A DNA stretch of 37,606 bases from Clostridia bacterium (lineage in GTDB: Bacteria > Bacillota > Clostridia > Oscillospirales > Acutalibacteraceae). The DNA is taken from contig JAFTWW010000044.1 in assembly GCA_017465085.1 (NCBI GenBank), forward strand, positions 1 through 37,606, in the 5' to 3' direction. Under the pieces are notes generated by a model. It did not search any database, was not told where the DNA came from, and saw nothing but the letters and a program-made list of their open reading frames with translations. The position numbers were made by a program, and so were the translations under genes. This document shows, piece by piece, positions 25,512 to 33,404 of the stretch. Every line of letters starts with the position of its first letter. Position 1 is the stretch's first letter.

Positions 25512-26942
25512 ATGAAAAAACAGGTTAAACTCGATGCCAAGGGTTACCGCAAATTCGGTATGCGCGACTGCTTGGCATATGCAGCCGGTGACCTTGGCTG
25601 TAACATGAGCTTTGCTCTTAAGAGCACAATGTCTATTTTCTGGACACAGTTTATGGGTATGGACCTTTGGTATGCTCTTTTACTCATCGTTGTTCAGGTT
25701 TGGGATGCTATCAATGATCCGCTTATCGGTTCTATCGTTGATGCTGACAGACATCAGTACAAGAGAAACAAGTTCTTAACTTACATATGGGCCGGTTCCA
25801 TCGGTCTTATCATAGGCGGAGCTTGTTGCTTCCTTCCTTTCCCCAACGCACCCGTTTGGGCAAAGGCCATAATCTTTATTGCAGGTTATGTTGTTTGGGA
25901 TGCTTTCTATACTGTTGCCAATGTTCCTTATGGATCTCTTCTTTCCTTGATTTCAAACGATGTTAAGGATAGAGCCTCCCTTTCTGCTTGGCGTTCTATC
26001 GGCTCCATTTTTGGAAATATGCTTCCCATGGTTATTCTTCCTTTCATTATGTATGATGAGAATAACAATCTTATCGGCGAGCGTGTATTTATCGCGGCTC
26101 TCATAATGGGCGCACTTGGATTCCTTTGCTTCCAGTTTATGATTCGCAACACTGAAATCCGTGTTGAAACCAATGTTACTCTTAATGAGGAACAGCCCAA
26201 ATTCAATGTTTTCAAAGCTTTTGGCAATTTTATGAAAAACCGTCCTGCAGTTGGCGCTACAGTTGCCGCCATGGGTATGTTTATCGGTATGCAGGGAGCA
26301 GCAACAGCCGTTACTGTTATCTTCCAGTCATATTTCAAAAATGTTCAGATTTCAGGTATCGTTCAGCTCTTTGCTATGATTCCTATCGTAGTATTTACTC
26401 CTCTTGCCCGTAAATGCGTTGCTAAGTTCGGCAAAAAGGAACTTGCCACCTTCGGCTCCATCTGCTCTATAGTAGCAGGTCTTGGATTGTTTGTAGTAAT
26501 GCCCGATAACACAGGTCTTGACCTTATTATCTATATCGTATGTCAGCTTATATTCTCATTAGGCCTAGGAATTTATTCAACAGTTTCTTGGGCTATGATG
26601 GGTGATGCCATTGATTATAACGAGTGGAAAACCGGTACCCGTGAGGAAGGAACTGTTTATTCACTTCACTCCTTCTTCCGTAAGTTAGCTCAGGGTATTG
26701 GACCTTCACTTGTGCTTATCGTAATGGTATCCCTTGGTTATGTTGGCGCTGATGAAGGTAATCAGGCTTGGAATGTAGCTGTTAATATGCGTTACCTTGT
26801 TGCAGGAACCTATTTATTCTCCGCTATTCTTCAGTTTATCGGTTTAGGCCTTGTTTATAACCTTGATAAGAAAACTCTTGCTAAGATGAACTCAGAGCTT
26901 GGCAGAGATGTTGAAGCAGAAGAGACTGTTGATTTAGCATAA
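25512..26942 (+). CDS. GPH-family sugar:cation symporter (MelB/UidB-like)
   Basis: 476 aa from ATG 25512 (GGGGG 11 bases upstream; the TTG at 25503 is too close). There are about 12 membrane helices. The glycoside-pentoside-hexuronide signature VWDAINDPLIGSIVDADRHQYKRNKF (about 60-85) includes the cation-coupling acidic residues, and the central loop and GDAIDYNEWKTGTREEGTVYS motif (about 374-394) are typical. It imports a glycoside with Na+ or H+. Next to a hexuronate pathway and a GH2 enzyme, a glucuronide is a reasonable but unproven substrate. Confidence 0.88.
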   Translation: MKKQVKLDAKGYRKFGMRDCLAYAAGDLGCNMSFALKSTMSIFWTQFMGMDLWYALLLIVVQVWDAINDPLIGSIVDADRHQYKRNKFLTYIWAGSIGLIIGGACCFLPFPNAPVWAKAIIFIAGYVVWDAFYTVANVPYGSLLSLISNDVKDRASLSAWRSIGSIFGNMLPMVILPFIMYDENNNLIGERVFIAALIMGALGFLCFQFMIRNTEIRVETNVTLNEEQPKFNVFKAFGNFMKNRPAVGATVAAMGMFIGMQGAATAVTVIFQSYFKNVQISGIVQLFAMIPIVVFTPLARKCVAKFGKKELATFGSICSIVAGLGLFVVMPDNTGLDLIIYIVCQLIFSLGLGIYSTVSWAMMGDAIDYNEWKTGTREEGTVYSLHSFFRKLAQGIGPSLVLIVMVSLGYVGADEGNQAWNVAVNMRYLVAGTYLFSAILQFIGLGLVYNLDKKTLAKMNSELGRDVEAEETVDLA

Positions 26943-26949
26943 ATTTATG

Positions 26950-26982
26950 ATGTCCGACTGCTGTTGCGGTCGGACATTTTTT
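26950..26982 (+). terminator. Terminator between symporter and GH2 genes
   Basis: TGTCCGAC (26951-26958) pairs with GTCGGACA (26969-26976), followed by TTTTTTG. Together with the promoter downstream this separates the two genes into different units. Confidence 0.85.
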
Positions 26983-27017
26983 GTTTTGAAAATTCAAAAT
27001 TTATTTATACATTTCAT

Positions 27018-27046
27018 TTGCACTTAATGTATAATTAACCTATAAA
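27018..27046 (+). promoter_or_regulatory. Promoter of the GH2 gene
   Basis: TTGCAC (27018-27023), 17-base spacer, TATAAA (27041-27046). GGAGG precedes ATG 27066. Confidence 0.55.
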
Positions 27047-27065
27047 ACCGATTTGGAGGAAAATT

Positions 27066-29324
27066 ATGAGAACTGTTATAAACTTTAACAGAAAATGGGC
27101 CTTTTCTAAGCAGGCAAATGAAATTCCTACCGTTATTGATAACAAATGGGATTTCGTAAATCTGCCTCACAGCTGGAATGCTATTGACGGTCAGGATGGT
27201 GACAACGATTATTTCCGCGGTACCGCTTACTACGCAAAGAGCTTTTCTAAGCAGGATTTGCCTGATAGCGAGTGCTATTATCTTGAAATCCGCGGCGCTA
27301 ACTCTTCTGCTGATGTTTACCTAAACGGCGAAAAATTAGCCCATCACGATGGCGGCTACTCCACCTGGAGAGTCGATTTAACCGCTCACCTTACAGCTAT
27401 GAATATGCTCGTTATCGCAGTTGATAACGCGGCTAACGAAACTGTTTATCCCCAGATGGCAGATTTCACCTTCTACGGCGGTCTTTACAGAGATGTTAAC
27501 ATCATCTGCGTAAACAAATCCCACTTTGATTTAGATTATTACGGAGCTCCCGGTCTTAAAATCACCCCCGAAATTAAGGGCAAGGATGCTGCCGTAGAGA
27601 TTGAAACCTATGTAACAAACGGCGAAATCGGTCAGGATATCCATTATGTTATTGAGGATAAGGAAGGCAATGTAGTTGCCGAAACCACCACTAATGATAC
27701 CAAGGTAACCCTTGATATTTCCGATGTTCATCTCTGGCACGGAAGAAAAGATCCTTATCTCTATACCGCTAAGGTAGAGTTGGTTAAGGATGATGTGGTT
27801 ATTGATAATATTTCATCCCGCTTCGGTTGCCGCACCTTCAAAATTGATGCCGATAACGGCTTCATTCTGAACGGTGAGGAGTATGCCCTTCGCGGCGTAT
27901 CTCGCCATCAGGATAGATGGGGCAAGGGTAACGCTTTATCTCCCGAGGATCACGAGGAAGATATCGAGCTTATCTGTGAGGTTGGCGCTACCACCATCCG
28001 CCTTGCTCACTATCAGCACGATCAGTATTTCTATGATCTCTGCGATGAAAAGGGACTTGTTATCTGGGCAGAAATCCCCTATATCTCCAAGCATATGCCT
28101 ACAGGCCGCGAGAATACCATCTCTCAGATGAAAGAGCTTATCACCCAGAACTATAACCACCCCTCCATCGTTGTTTGGGGACTTTCCAATGAAATCGGTA
28201 TCGGCGGAAGCGATGATGACCTTCTCGAAAATCACCGCATCCTTAACGATATGTGTCACGAGATGGATAAAACCCGTCTTACCACCATTGCCGCAGTTTC
28301 TATGTGCAAGATTGATGATCCCTATCTCCAGATTCCCGATGTAGTTTCCTATAACCACTATTTCGGCTGGTACGGTGGCGAAACCGATATGAACGGCCCT
28401 TGGTTTGATAATTTCCATAAAACTCACCCGAATATTCCCATCGGCTGCAGTGAGTATGGCTGTGAGGCTCTTAATTGGCACACCTCTAATCCCACTCAGG
28501 GCGATTACACCGAGGAATATCAGGCATACTACCATGAGGAGCTCATTAAGCAGCTCTTTACCCGCAAATATATGTGGGCAACTCACGTATGGAATATGTT
28601 TGATTTCGGTGCCGATGCCCGTAATGAAGGCGGAGAGAACGGTCAGAATCATAAGGGCCTTGTAACCTTCGACCGTAAGTATAAGAAGGATGCCTTCTAT
28701 GCTTATAAGGCTTGGCTTAGCGATGAGCCCTTCGTTCACATCTGCGGCAAGCGATATGTTGATAGAGTTGAGGATGTAACCAAGGTTACCGTTTATTCTA
28801 ATCAGCCCTCAGTAGAGCTTTTCGCCAACGGCGAGAGCTTAGGCGTTAAAGAAAGCCCCGAGCATTTCTTCTATTTCGAGGTTCCCAATAAGGATGTAAC
28901 ACGCCTTGTTGCAAAGGCAGGGGACCTTACTGATGAAAGCGTAATCAAGAAGGTTGATACCTTTAACGATGCTTACAGACTCATTGAGAAAGGCGCTATC
29001 CTTAACTGGTTTGATATTGATGCTCCCGAAGGTTATCTCTCCCTTAACGATAAGATGAGCGATGTTATCTCCACTGTTCAGGGCAAGATGATATTTATGG
29101 GCCTTGTTGGCAAGCTTATGGGCGGCAAGGGCAAGGATGGCAAAATGGAGGCCATGGGCTTTGAAATCGGCCCCGAAATGATGAGTATGATGGGCGGCTT
29201 CACCGTTCTTCGCCTCTTCACCCTTATGGGCGGTATGATGGATGTTAAGTTCACTAAGGAACAGCTTTTGGACCTTAACAAAAAGCTCAACAAAATCAAA
29301 GCCCCCAAGAAAAAGGATAAATAA
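27066..29324 (+). CDS. GH2 glycosidase (beta-galactosidase/beta-glucuronidase family)
   Basis: 752 aa, no signal peptide, so it acts on imported substrate. It has the jelly-roll N-domain (LPHSWNAIDGQDGDNDYFRGTAYY), an Ig-like domain, then a TIM barrel with acid/base Glu376 (GLSNEIG) and nucleophile Glu463 (CSEYGCE). WNMFDFGADARNEG and NHKGLVTFDRKYKKDAFY follow. The NxKG block is a feature used to recognise gut beta-glucuronidases, but galactosidases of this group can carry similar NDKG sequences, so substrate is undecided; the hexuronate genes nearby favour glucuronide. The last 110 residues form a Met- and Gly-rich extension (MMSMMGG, LMGGMMD) of unknown role. Confidence 0.85.
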   Translation: MRTVINFNRKWAFSKQANEIPTVIDNKWDFVNLPHSWNAIDGQDGDNDYFRGTAYYAKSFSKQDLPDSECYYLEIRGANSSADVYLNGEKLAHHDGGYSTWRVDLTAHLTAMNMLVIAVDNAANETVYPQMADFTFYGGLYRDVNIICVNKSHFDLDYYGAPGLKITPEIKGKDAAVEIETYVTNGEIGQDIHYVIEDKEGNVVAETTTNDTKVTLDISDVHLWHGRKDPYLYTAKVELVKDDVVIDNISSRFGCRTFKIDADNGFILNGEEYALRGVSRHQDRWGKGNALSPEDHEEDIELICEVGATTIRLAHYQHDQYFYDLCDEKGLVIWAEIPYISKHMPTGRENTISQMKELITQNYNHPSIVVWGLSNEIGIGGSDDDLLENHRILNDMCHEMDKTRLTTIAAVSMCKIDDPYLQIPDVVSYNHYFGWYGGETDMNGPWFDNFHKTHPNIPIGCSEYGCEALNWHTSNPTQGDYTEEYQAYYHEELIKQLFTRKYMWATHVWNMFDFGADARNEGGENGQNHKGLVTFDRKYKKDAFYAYKAWLSDEPFVHICGKRYVDRVEDVTKVTVYSNQPSVELFANGESLGVKESPEHFFYFEVPNKDVTRLVAKAGDLTDESVIKKVDTFNDAYRLIEKGAILNWFDIDAPEGYLSLNDKMSDVISTVQGKMIFMGLVGKLMGGKGKDGKMEAMGFEIGPEMMSMMGGFTVLRLFTLMGGMMDVKFTKEQLLDLNKKLNKIKAPKKKDK

Positions 29325-29360
29325 AACCCAAAACGGCGGTGCTGATGCACCGCCGTTTTC
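29325..29360 (+). terminator. Terminator and repeat hairpin, copy 1
   Basis: AAAACGGCGGTGC (29330-29342) pairs with GCACCGCCGTTTT (29347-29359), loop TGAT. The same element with loop ATCA occurs at 33266-33295. Confidence 0.8.
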
Positions 29361-29388
29361 AAATAATAAAGAATAAATAATAAAGAAT
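29361..29388 (+). repeat. Two perfect tandem copies of a 14-mer
   Basis: AAATAATAAAGAAT occurs twice in a row directly after the hairpin. A shorter version (AAATAATAAATAATAAA) follows the related hairpin at 33296. A small hairpin GTTTCGC/GCGAAAC follows at 29398-29414. Confidence 0.75.
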
Positions 29389-29438
29389 AAAATCGGTGTT
29401 TCGCTTTGCGAAACAATATAAATATCAATAATTGTCAA

Positions 29439-29468
29439 ACACCTTATTTTAGGTGTTTTTATTTTTAT
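29439..29468 (+). terminator. Intrinsic terminator beside the RHH gene
   Basis: AACACCT and AGGTGTT surround a short AT loop, followed by TTTTTATTTTT on the plus strand. Confidence 0.55.
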
Positions 29469-29469
29469 G

Positions 29470-29670
29470 TTACTTACGTGTGGGCTTTACATTATAGGCA
29501 GGTGCAATGTTACCATCAATAACACCGTTGGTATCTTCAAAAGCTTTAATATTCTCTCTTATTAAAACAAGCACCTGACTGTTTACGCTTCTGCCTTCAT
29601 AATCTGCAATATATGCGATTTTATTTAACATTTCTTCTTCAATTCTAATCGAAACACTCTTAATAGCCAT
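29470..29670 (-). CDS. Ribbon-helix-helix (Arc/CopG-like) DNA-binding protein
   Basis: 66 aa. KSVSIRIEEEMLNKIAYIADYEGRSVNSQVLVLIRENIKAFED fits a ribbon-helix-helix: a basic beta strand, helix A, the GRS turn and helix B. Such proteins are dimeric repressors, often antitoxins or plasmid/phage regulators. The C-terminal 20 residues are a short tail that could bind a partner. It ends a three-gene minus-strand set with two XRE proteins. No toxin is recognisable beside it. Confidence 0.75.
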   Translation of the reverse strand: MAIKSVSIRIEEEMLNKIAYIADYEGRSVNSQVLVLIRENIKAFEDTNGVIDGNIAPAYNVKPTRK

Positions 29671-29679
29671 AAATTACCC

Positions 29680-29910
29680 TTAATCTTCTTCCAATAATTT
29701 AGAAGGCGATATTTTTAATACTTGTGCAATTTTAAATAGGGTTTCCAATGAAATACCACGTACAGTGCCTGTACCTTCAACTTGACCTAAAAAATTTACA
29801 CTTTTATCAATCATTTCAGCAAGAGCTTCTTGTGTGTATCCTGCTTTCTTTCTATAATAAGCAATTTTTAATCCTAATGTTATATAACGTTCAGGAAATT
29901 CGGTGTTCAT
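29680..29910 (-). CDS. XRE-family HTH regulator (76 aa)
   Basis: An HTH_3 domain covers almost the whole protein: LGLKIAYYRKKAGYTQEALAEMIDKSVNFLGQVEGTG, with the second and recognition helices about residues 24-43, ending ISLETLFKIAQVLKISPSKLLEED. Nine bases separate it from the RHH gene. Its target is unknown; the cluster and its AT-rich composition suggest an accessory element. Confidence 0.8.
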   Translation of the reverse strand: MNTEFPERYITLGLKIAYYRKKAGYTQEALAEMIDKSVNFLGQVEGTGTVRGISLETLFKIAQVLKISPSKLLEED

Positions 29911-29948
29911 TTTATCGCCCCTTTAACCATTAATATTCTACCAATGAA

Positions 29949-30287
29949 CTAGCGATTTTTGTATTTATCTATCTCAATAAGAATCTTAATAATCTGTTCC
30001 TGATCCTTTTGGCTTTTGCTTAATAAGAATTCATAGCATTCAAGAGGAATGTTGCGTTCGTTTGTGTTCTCGCCACCAAGATTTTCAAAAAGTTTTGATA
30101 AAGATAGATTTAATGAAGATGCGACTTTATCAATGCTTTCTAATGTAGCATTCTTTTCGCCACGCTCCAACTGCCCGATATATGTGGGGTGACAACCGGA
30201 AAGTTCGGATAGCTTTTCTTGGCTTAAACCGAGTTGTGTTCTATAGTTACGGATTCGTTGACCAACTATTTTTGCTAAATCACTCAT
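29949..30287 (-). CDS. XRE-family HTH regulator (112 aa)
   Basis: The N-terminal HTH (residues 8-65) reads VGQRIRNYRTQLGLSQEKLSELSGCHPTYIGQLERGEKNATLESI..., a clear Cro/C1-type domain. The C-terminal 45 residues (PLECYEFLLSKSQKDQEQIIKILIEIDKY) form amphipathic helices, likely for dimerisation. It is divergent from the SLOG-like gene, across a 140-base region with repeated TATTGATATT elements, so it probably represses itself and that gene. Confidence 0.82.
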   Translation of the reverse strand: MSDLAKIVGQRIRNYRTQLGLSQEKLSELSGCHPTYIGQLERGEKNATLESIDKVASSLNLSLSKLFENLGGENTNERNIPLECYEFLLSKSQKDQEQIIKILIEIDKYKNR

Positions 30288-30309
30288 AAAATCACCTCTA
30301 TGTTATAGT

Positions 30310-30384
30310 CTATTGATATTACTTTTAACATTCCACAGACTATTGATATTTATAATCCGATGGCGTATACTATAAATATCAAAA
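30310..30384. promoter_or_regulatory. Repeated operators and promoter between the XRE and SLOG-like genes
   Basis: CTATTGATATT occurs at 30310-30320 and 30340-30350 (30 bases apart) and inverted as AATATCAAAA at 30375-30384. The second copy contains the -35 TTGATA (30343-30348), which with 17 bases to TATACT (30366-30371) forms the promoter of the SLOG-like gene. Confidence 0.5.
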
Positions 30385-30427
30385 TTCGTAATTTTTGTGC
30401 TTATAGTATTTTAGATGAGGTGGGAAT

Positions 30428-30907
30428 ATGAACGAAAATTATACCTGTTGCTTTATCGGACATAGAGCGGTTTATGAAACAGAGCAATTAAAATCACAGC
30501 TATGGGAGATAATTGAAAAACTTATTGTGGAGAAAAATGTTGATACATTCCTTTTCGGTAGCAAGAGCCGATTTAATAGCATTTGCCACCATATTGTAAC
30601 TAAAATAAAAGAAAAATACCCGCACATAAAACGGGTTTATGTACGGGCAGAATATCAGTATATCGATGAAAATTATAAAAAATATCTTTTGCAAGATTAC
30701 GAGGATACCTATTATCCTGAAAAGATAAGCGACTCAGGCAAACTTGCTTATATCAAACGTAACTATGAGATGATAAATAATAGCTATTTTTGTGTAATGT
30801 ATTATGATGAGCAAATCGCCCAATTATACCGTAAAAGCGGTACTGAAATTGCCCTCGACTACGCTATAAAACAAGGCAAAGAAATTATAAATGTAACGGA
30901 GCTGTAA
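30428..30907 (+). CDS. SLOG-superfamily (DUF1273-like) protein
   Basis: 159 aa. The N-terminal strand-loop CCFIGHRAVY and the later FLFGSKSRFNSICHHIVTKIKEKYPHIKRVYVRAEYQ resemble the Rossmann-like SLOG fold (YpsA/DUF1273, LOG, DprA relatives), proteins that bind nucleotide-derived ligands. The C-terminal YKSGTEIALDYAIKQGKEIINV block is the conserved GTxxAxxYA-like part (here KSGTEIALDYA). Some SLOG families act as sensors in anti-phage or stress systems. Only a divergent XRE regulator accompanies it, so any defence role is speculative. Confidence 0.65.
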   Translation: MNENYTCCFIGHRAVYETEQLKSQLWEIIEKLIVEKNVDTFLFGSKSRFNSICHHIVTKIKEKYPHIKRVYVRAEYQYIDENYKKYLLQDYEDTYYPEKISDSGKLAYIKRNYEMINNSYFCVMYYDEQIAQLYRKSGTEIALDYAIKQGKEIINVTEL

Positions 30908-30916
30908 GTTAAACGG

Positions 30917-30931
30917 GCGAACAATGTTCGC
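30917..30931. repeat. Short palindrome GCGAACA-A-TGTTCGC
   Basis: Perfect 7-base arms with a single central base, with flanks like those of a dispersed gut-Clostridia intergenic element. Without a T run it is not a clear terminator. Only one copy is in the window. Confidence 0.5.
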
Positions 30932-30951
30932 TCCTACGATGTAATTAAATA

Positions 30952-30980
30952 TTGTATCAATACCGTTTATATGGTATAAT
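30952..30980 (+). promoter_or_regulatory. Promoter of lipoprotein 1
   Basis: TTGTAT (30952-30957), 17-base spacer, TATAAT (30975-30980). Confidence 0.7.
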
Positions 30981-31016
30981 TAGTTAAGAAAAATAAGTTT
31001 ATAGGAGGTTATGTTG

Positions 31017-32048
31017 ATGAAAAGATTTTTGTTATTAGTTTTAGGTGTAATTCTTGTATTTGCCTTAACCGCTTGCAGTGATGCGCCAACGGATGAATTT
31101 AGCTATTACGATGAAGAATCAACTGTCACCTCCTCGGGTGACGGCGCCGTATCACAAAATGAATCATCAAGTAAGGTAGAGGGAACAAGAGCAAAGAAAG
31201 ATAAAGCTGTTTCTGATTTCGAATCATCCAATGTAACGTCAAATAATAATGTGAGCTCTCAGCCCGAATCTGATAATTCATCAAGGCAAGAAGAAATTCG
31301 GGAAGAGCCTCAGATAACCGTTAATTTTGTACCTAAAGAATGGCCGAATTCTGATTCGGAAGGCACATATATAGCATATTCTAACGAGATTTTCTATAAA
31401 GGTGTTAAATATGCAGGTACAATGGGCAAAAATAACGGTGAGGATTGTTACGCAATCGTTAAAGTCGGGAATAATGATGAGTATCTAGGTTGCATTGCTA
31501 TTTTTGATAAAGCTAATAATGAGCGTGGCATTTTTAATATTTATAATGATAGAATTTATTATTTGCAGCATCCAAGTTATCAAAAGCCTGATTATGTGCA
31601 GCTTACGTCCCTGACTATATGCTCCATGGATTTATCAGGCAAGGATAAAAGAGTAGTACAGATAGAAGAAATGCCATTTACTAATACAGAAAATGTATCA
31701 TACTACAATAATAGCAAGTATTTATTCTTTAGGGTTGATGACCTCAATGTCGGTATATCTGGACATGATAGGATGTATAGATATAATATGGAGACAGGCG
31801 AATTTGTTGATTTGAATTACACGCTTGGCTCTCATAGAACAATATTCTCAATCGGAGATAGAGTTTTTGTCTACCATGAATATACCGCAATTTATGAATA
31901 CGATGCGGATTTTAAGAACGAGCAACTATTTTTTGATGTGAGTAATTATTCGTTTAGCAAATTCACAGAGAATGGATTTGTTCTTACTGAAGTTACTACA
32001 AAGGATAAGTATCTTCTTGATTTTTCAGGAAACCTTACTAAACAGTAA
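31017..32048 (+). CDS. Lipoprotein with a beta-propeller-like domain (lipoprotein 1)
   Basis: Start 31017 is chosen for the 8-base distance from AGGAGG (31003-31008); ATG 31011 is too close. 343 aa. The signal peptide MKRFLLLVLGVILVFALTAC has a lipobox LTAC. A Ser/Asn-rich linker of about 85 residues is followed by a C-terminal domain (about 110-343) with recurring short strands such as FNIYNDRIYYLQ, YYNNSKYLFFRVDD and IFSIGDRVFVYHE, resembling DUF5050-type propellers. It is an extracytoplasmic protein of unknown function and forms its own transcription unit. Confidence 0.7.
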   Translation: MKRFLLLVLGVILVFALTACSDAPTDEFSYYDEESTVTSSGDGAVSQNESSSKVEGTRAKKDKAVSDFESSNVTSNNNVSSQPESDNSSRQEEIREEPQITVNFVPKEWPNSDSEGTYIAYSNEIFYKGVKYAGTMGKNNGEDCYAIVKVGNNDEYLGCIAIFDKANNERGIFNIYNDRIYYLQHPSYQKPDYVQLTSLTICSMDLSGKDKRVVQIEEMPFTNTENVSYYNNSKYLFFRVDDLNVGISGHDRMYRYNMETGEFVDLNYTLGSHRTIFSIGDRVFVYHEYTAIYEYDADFKNEQLFFDVSNYSFSKFTENGFVLTEVTTKDKYLLDFSGNLTKQ

Positions 32049-32056
32049 AATTTGTA

Positions 32057-32085
32057 GGGGAGGGCTTTAAGGCCCTCCCGTTTTT
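32057..32085 (+). terminator. Terminator of lipoprotein 1
   Basis: GGGAGGGC (32058-32065) pairs with GCCCTCCC (32072-32079), then GTTTTT. Confidence 0.85.
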
Positions 32086-32089
32086 ATAC

Positions 32090-32118
32090 TTGTAATAGCA
32101 AGGTCGATATGGTAGAAT
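32090..32118 (+). promoter_or_regulatory. Promoter of lipoprotein 2
   Basis: TTGTAA (32090-32095), 17-base spacer, TAGAAT (32113-32118). Confidence 0.6.
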
Positions 32119-32161
32119 TATCTTGTAGGCTTAAAGCCAATAATTTATGAGGAGAATTAAA

Positions 32162-33262
32162 ATGAAAAAGATTATCGCGTTAATTCTGGCAATCACTTTT
32201 ATTTTTACCCTTTGCTCCTGCGGCAAGGAGAAGACCTCTTCAGACCCCGATACAAGCACACCTGCGCAGTCGCAGAGCGCTACCGCACCCGAAAATTATG
32301 CATCGGTTTTGCTCGTTACCATCAATCCGCAGTTTAAGCTTTATCTTGATAAGGATGGTATCGTTTTAGCCTTGGAAGCAGTAAATGATGATGCAAAAAC
32401 CTTCGAAAGCGAAATCAACTTTGAAGATACAAAGTTCGATTCCGTTGTGGAGAATCTTATAACAAAGGCTAATGAAAAGGGCTTTGTTAAGGATAATGCC
32501 AATGTTGATTTTAAGGTTACAGAAAAGAAGGATGAAGCTGTAAATGTTGCGTTTATTCTTAATAATGTAACTGCAACTGCCAAACAAACCGCAACTAAAT
32601 TAGAAATAAAAATCACTGTAACCACAGAGGATAAAACCACCGCGCAGGAAACTGATGATGCCGAGAGCAAACCCGAGGAAAGCAAGCCTGCCGAAAGTAA
32701 ACCCACCGAGCAGACCGCTTCCCACACCCACAGCTTCTCTGCCGCTACCTGTACCGAGGCTAAAAAGTGCTCCTGCGGTGCAACCGACGGAAATGCGCTC
32801 GGCCACGATTATAAGGATGGAAAATGCTCTCGTTGCGGAGCGGCAGACCCTAATGCAGTATCTTATACGCCCATCGCTAAAAAGGGCGGAACATGGAGCT
32901 GCCAATGGTTCTCAGGCGAAAATGCAGGCTCCTCTACCTTGGTTATTTATGAGGATGCCCCCGATGGATATATGCTTTATATAGGCGGATATAGATTGGC
33001 ATCTCCCGAAGAAATGAATTCGGAAGAAGCCGTGGTGTTGAATAACGGCAAAACCTATATAATGGGCCTGGGCAACGGCGGCGAAGAGCTTGATTCTGTT
33101 AACGAAAGCGGAAACAAGATTACCATAACCTTAGGGGATAAAAAAGCAGAGTTCCAGCGAACAGGTGAAAACACAATGAAATTACTTTCCTCTACCATAG
33201 TTTTCATAGATATTTGCGATATTCCTGCAGGAACAGTATTTAACTATTCAACCGAAGAATAA
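32162..33262 (+). CDS. Lipoprotein with RsgI-like domain and C-terminal beta domain (lipoprotein 2)
   Basis: Start 32162 has GAGGAG (32149-32154) 7 bases upstream; ATG 32147 overlaps that site. 366 aa. Lipobox LCSC. Residues about 45-155 (VLLVTINPQFKLYLDKDGIVLALEAVNDDAKTF) resemble the extracytoplasmic middle domain of RsgI-type anti-sigma factors (INPsxxLxxNxxxxVxxxxxxNxD). A SKPEESKPAESKP linker follows, then a CxC...CxxC element (KKCSCGATDGNALGHDYKDGKCSRCGAADP) and a C-terminal beta domain shared with lipoprotein 3. No anti-sigma N-terminal or transmembrane segment is present, so signalling is not implied. Confidence 0.7.
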   Translation: MKKIIALILAITFIFTLCSCGKEKTSSDPDTSTPAQSQSATAPENYASVLLVTINPQFKLYLDKDGIVLALEAVNDDAKTFESEINFEDTKFDSVVENLITKANEKGFVKDNANVDFKVTEKKDEAVNVAFILNNVTATAKQTATKLEIKITVTTEDKTTAQETDDAESKPEESKPAESKPTEQTASHTHSFSAATCTEAKKCSCGATDGNALGHDYKDGKCSRCGAADPNAVSYTPIAKKGGTWSCQWFSGENAGSSTLVIYEDAPDGYMLYIGGYRLASPEEMNSEEAVVLNNGKTYIMGLGNGGEELDSVNESGNKITITLGDKKAEFQRTGENTMKLLSSTIVFIDICDIPAGTVFNYSTEE

Positions 33263-33345
33263 CCCAAAACGGCGGTGCATCAGCACCGCCGTTTTCAAAT
33301 AATAAATAATAAAATAATTTTTATATCCGTGCGAAGCACACCTTA
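33263..33345 (+). repeat. Repeat hairpin copy 2 (also terminator of lipoprotein 2)
   Basis: AAAACGGCGGTGC (33266-33278) pairs with GCACCGCCGTTTT (33283-33295), loop ATCA. Flanks AACCC upstream and CAAATAATAAA downstream are the same as at 29325-29370. A small GTGC-GAA-GCAC hairpin follows at 33331-33341. Confidence 0.75.
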
Positions 33346-33376
33346 CTTCTTCACTATTACTTCTTACTTATTACCT

Positions 33377-33404
33377 AAAAAAGACGGCATCAGCCGTCTT
33401 TTTT
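33377..33404. terminator. Bidirectional terminator next to the deacetylase remnant
   Basis: AAAAAAGACGGC (33377-33388) pairs with GCCGTCTTTTTT (33393-33404). A related hairpin lies at 34995-35026 beside the intact gene. Confidence 0.8.

Noticed and set aside
27936-28739. 267-aa open frame antisense to the GH2 gene
   Set aside because: A codon-bias shadow of the GH2 frame, with no family resemblance.
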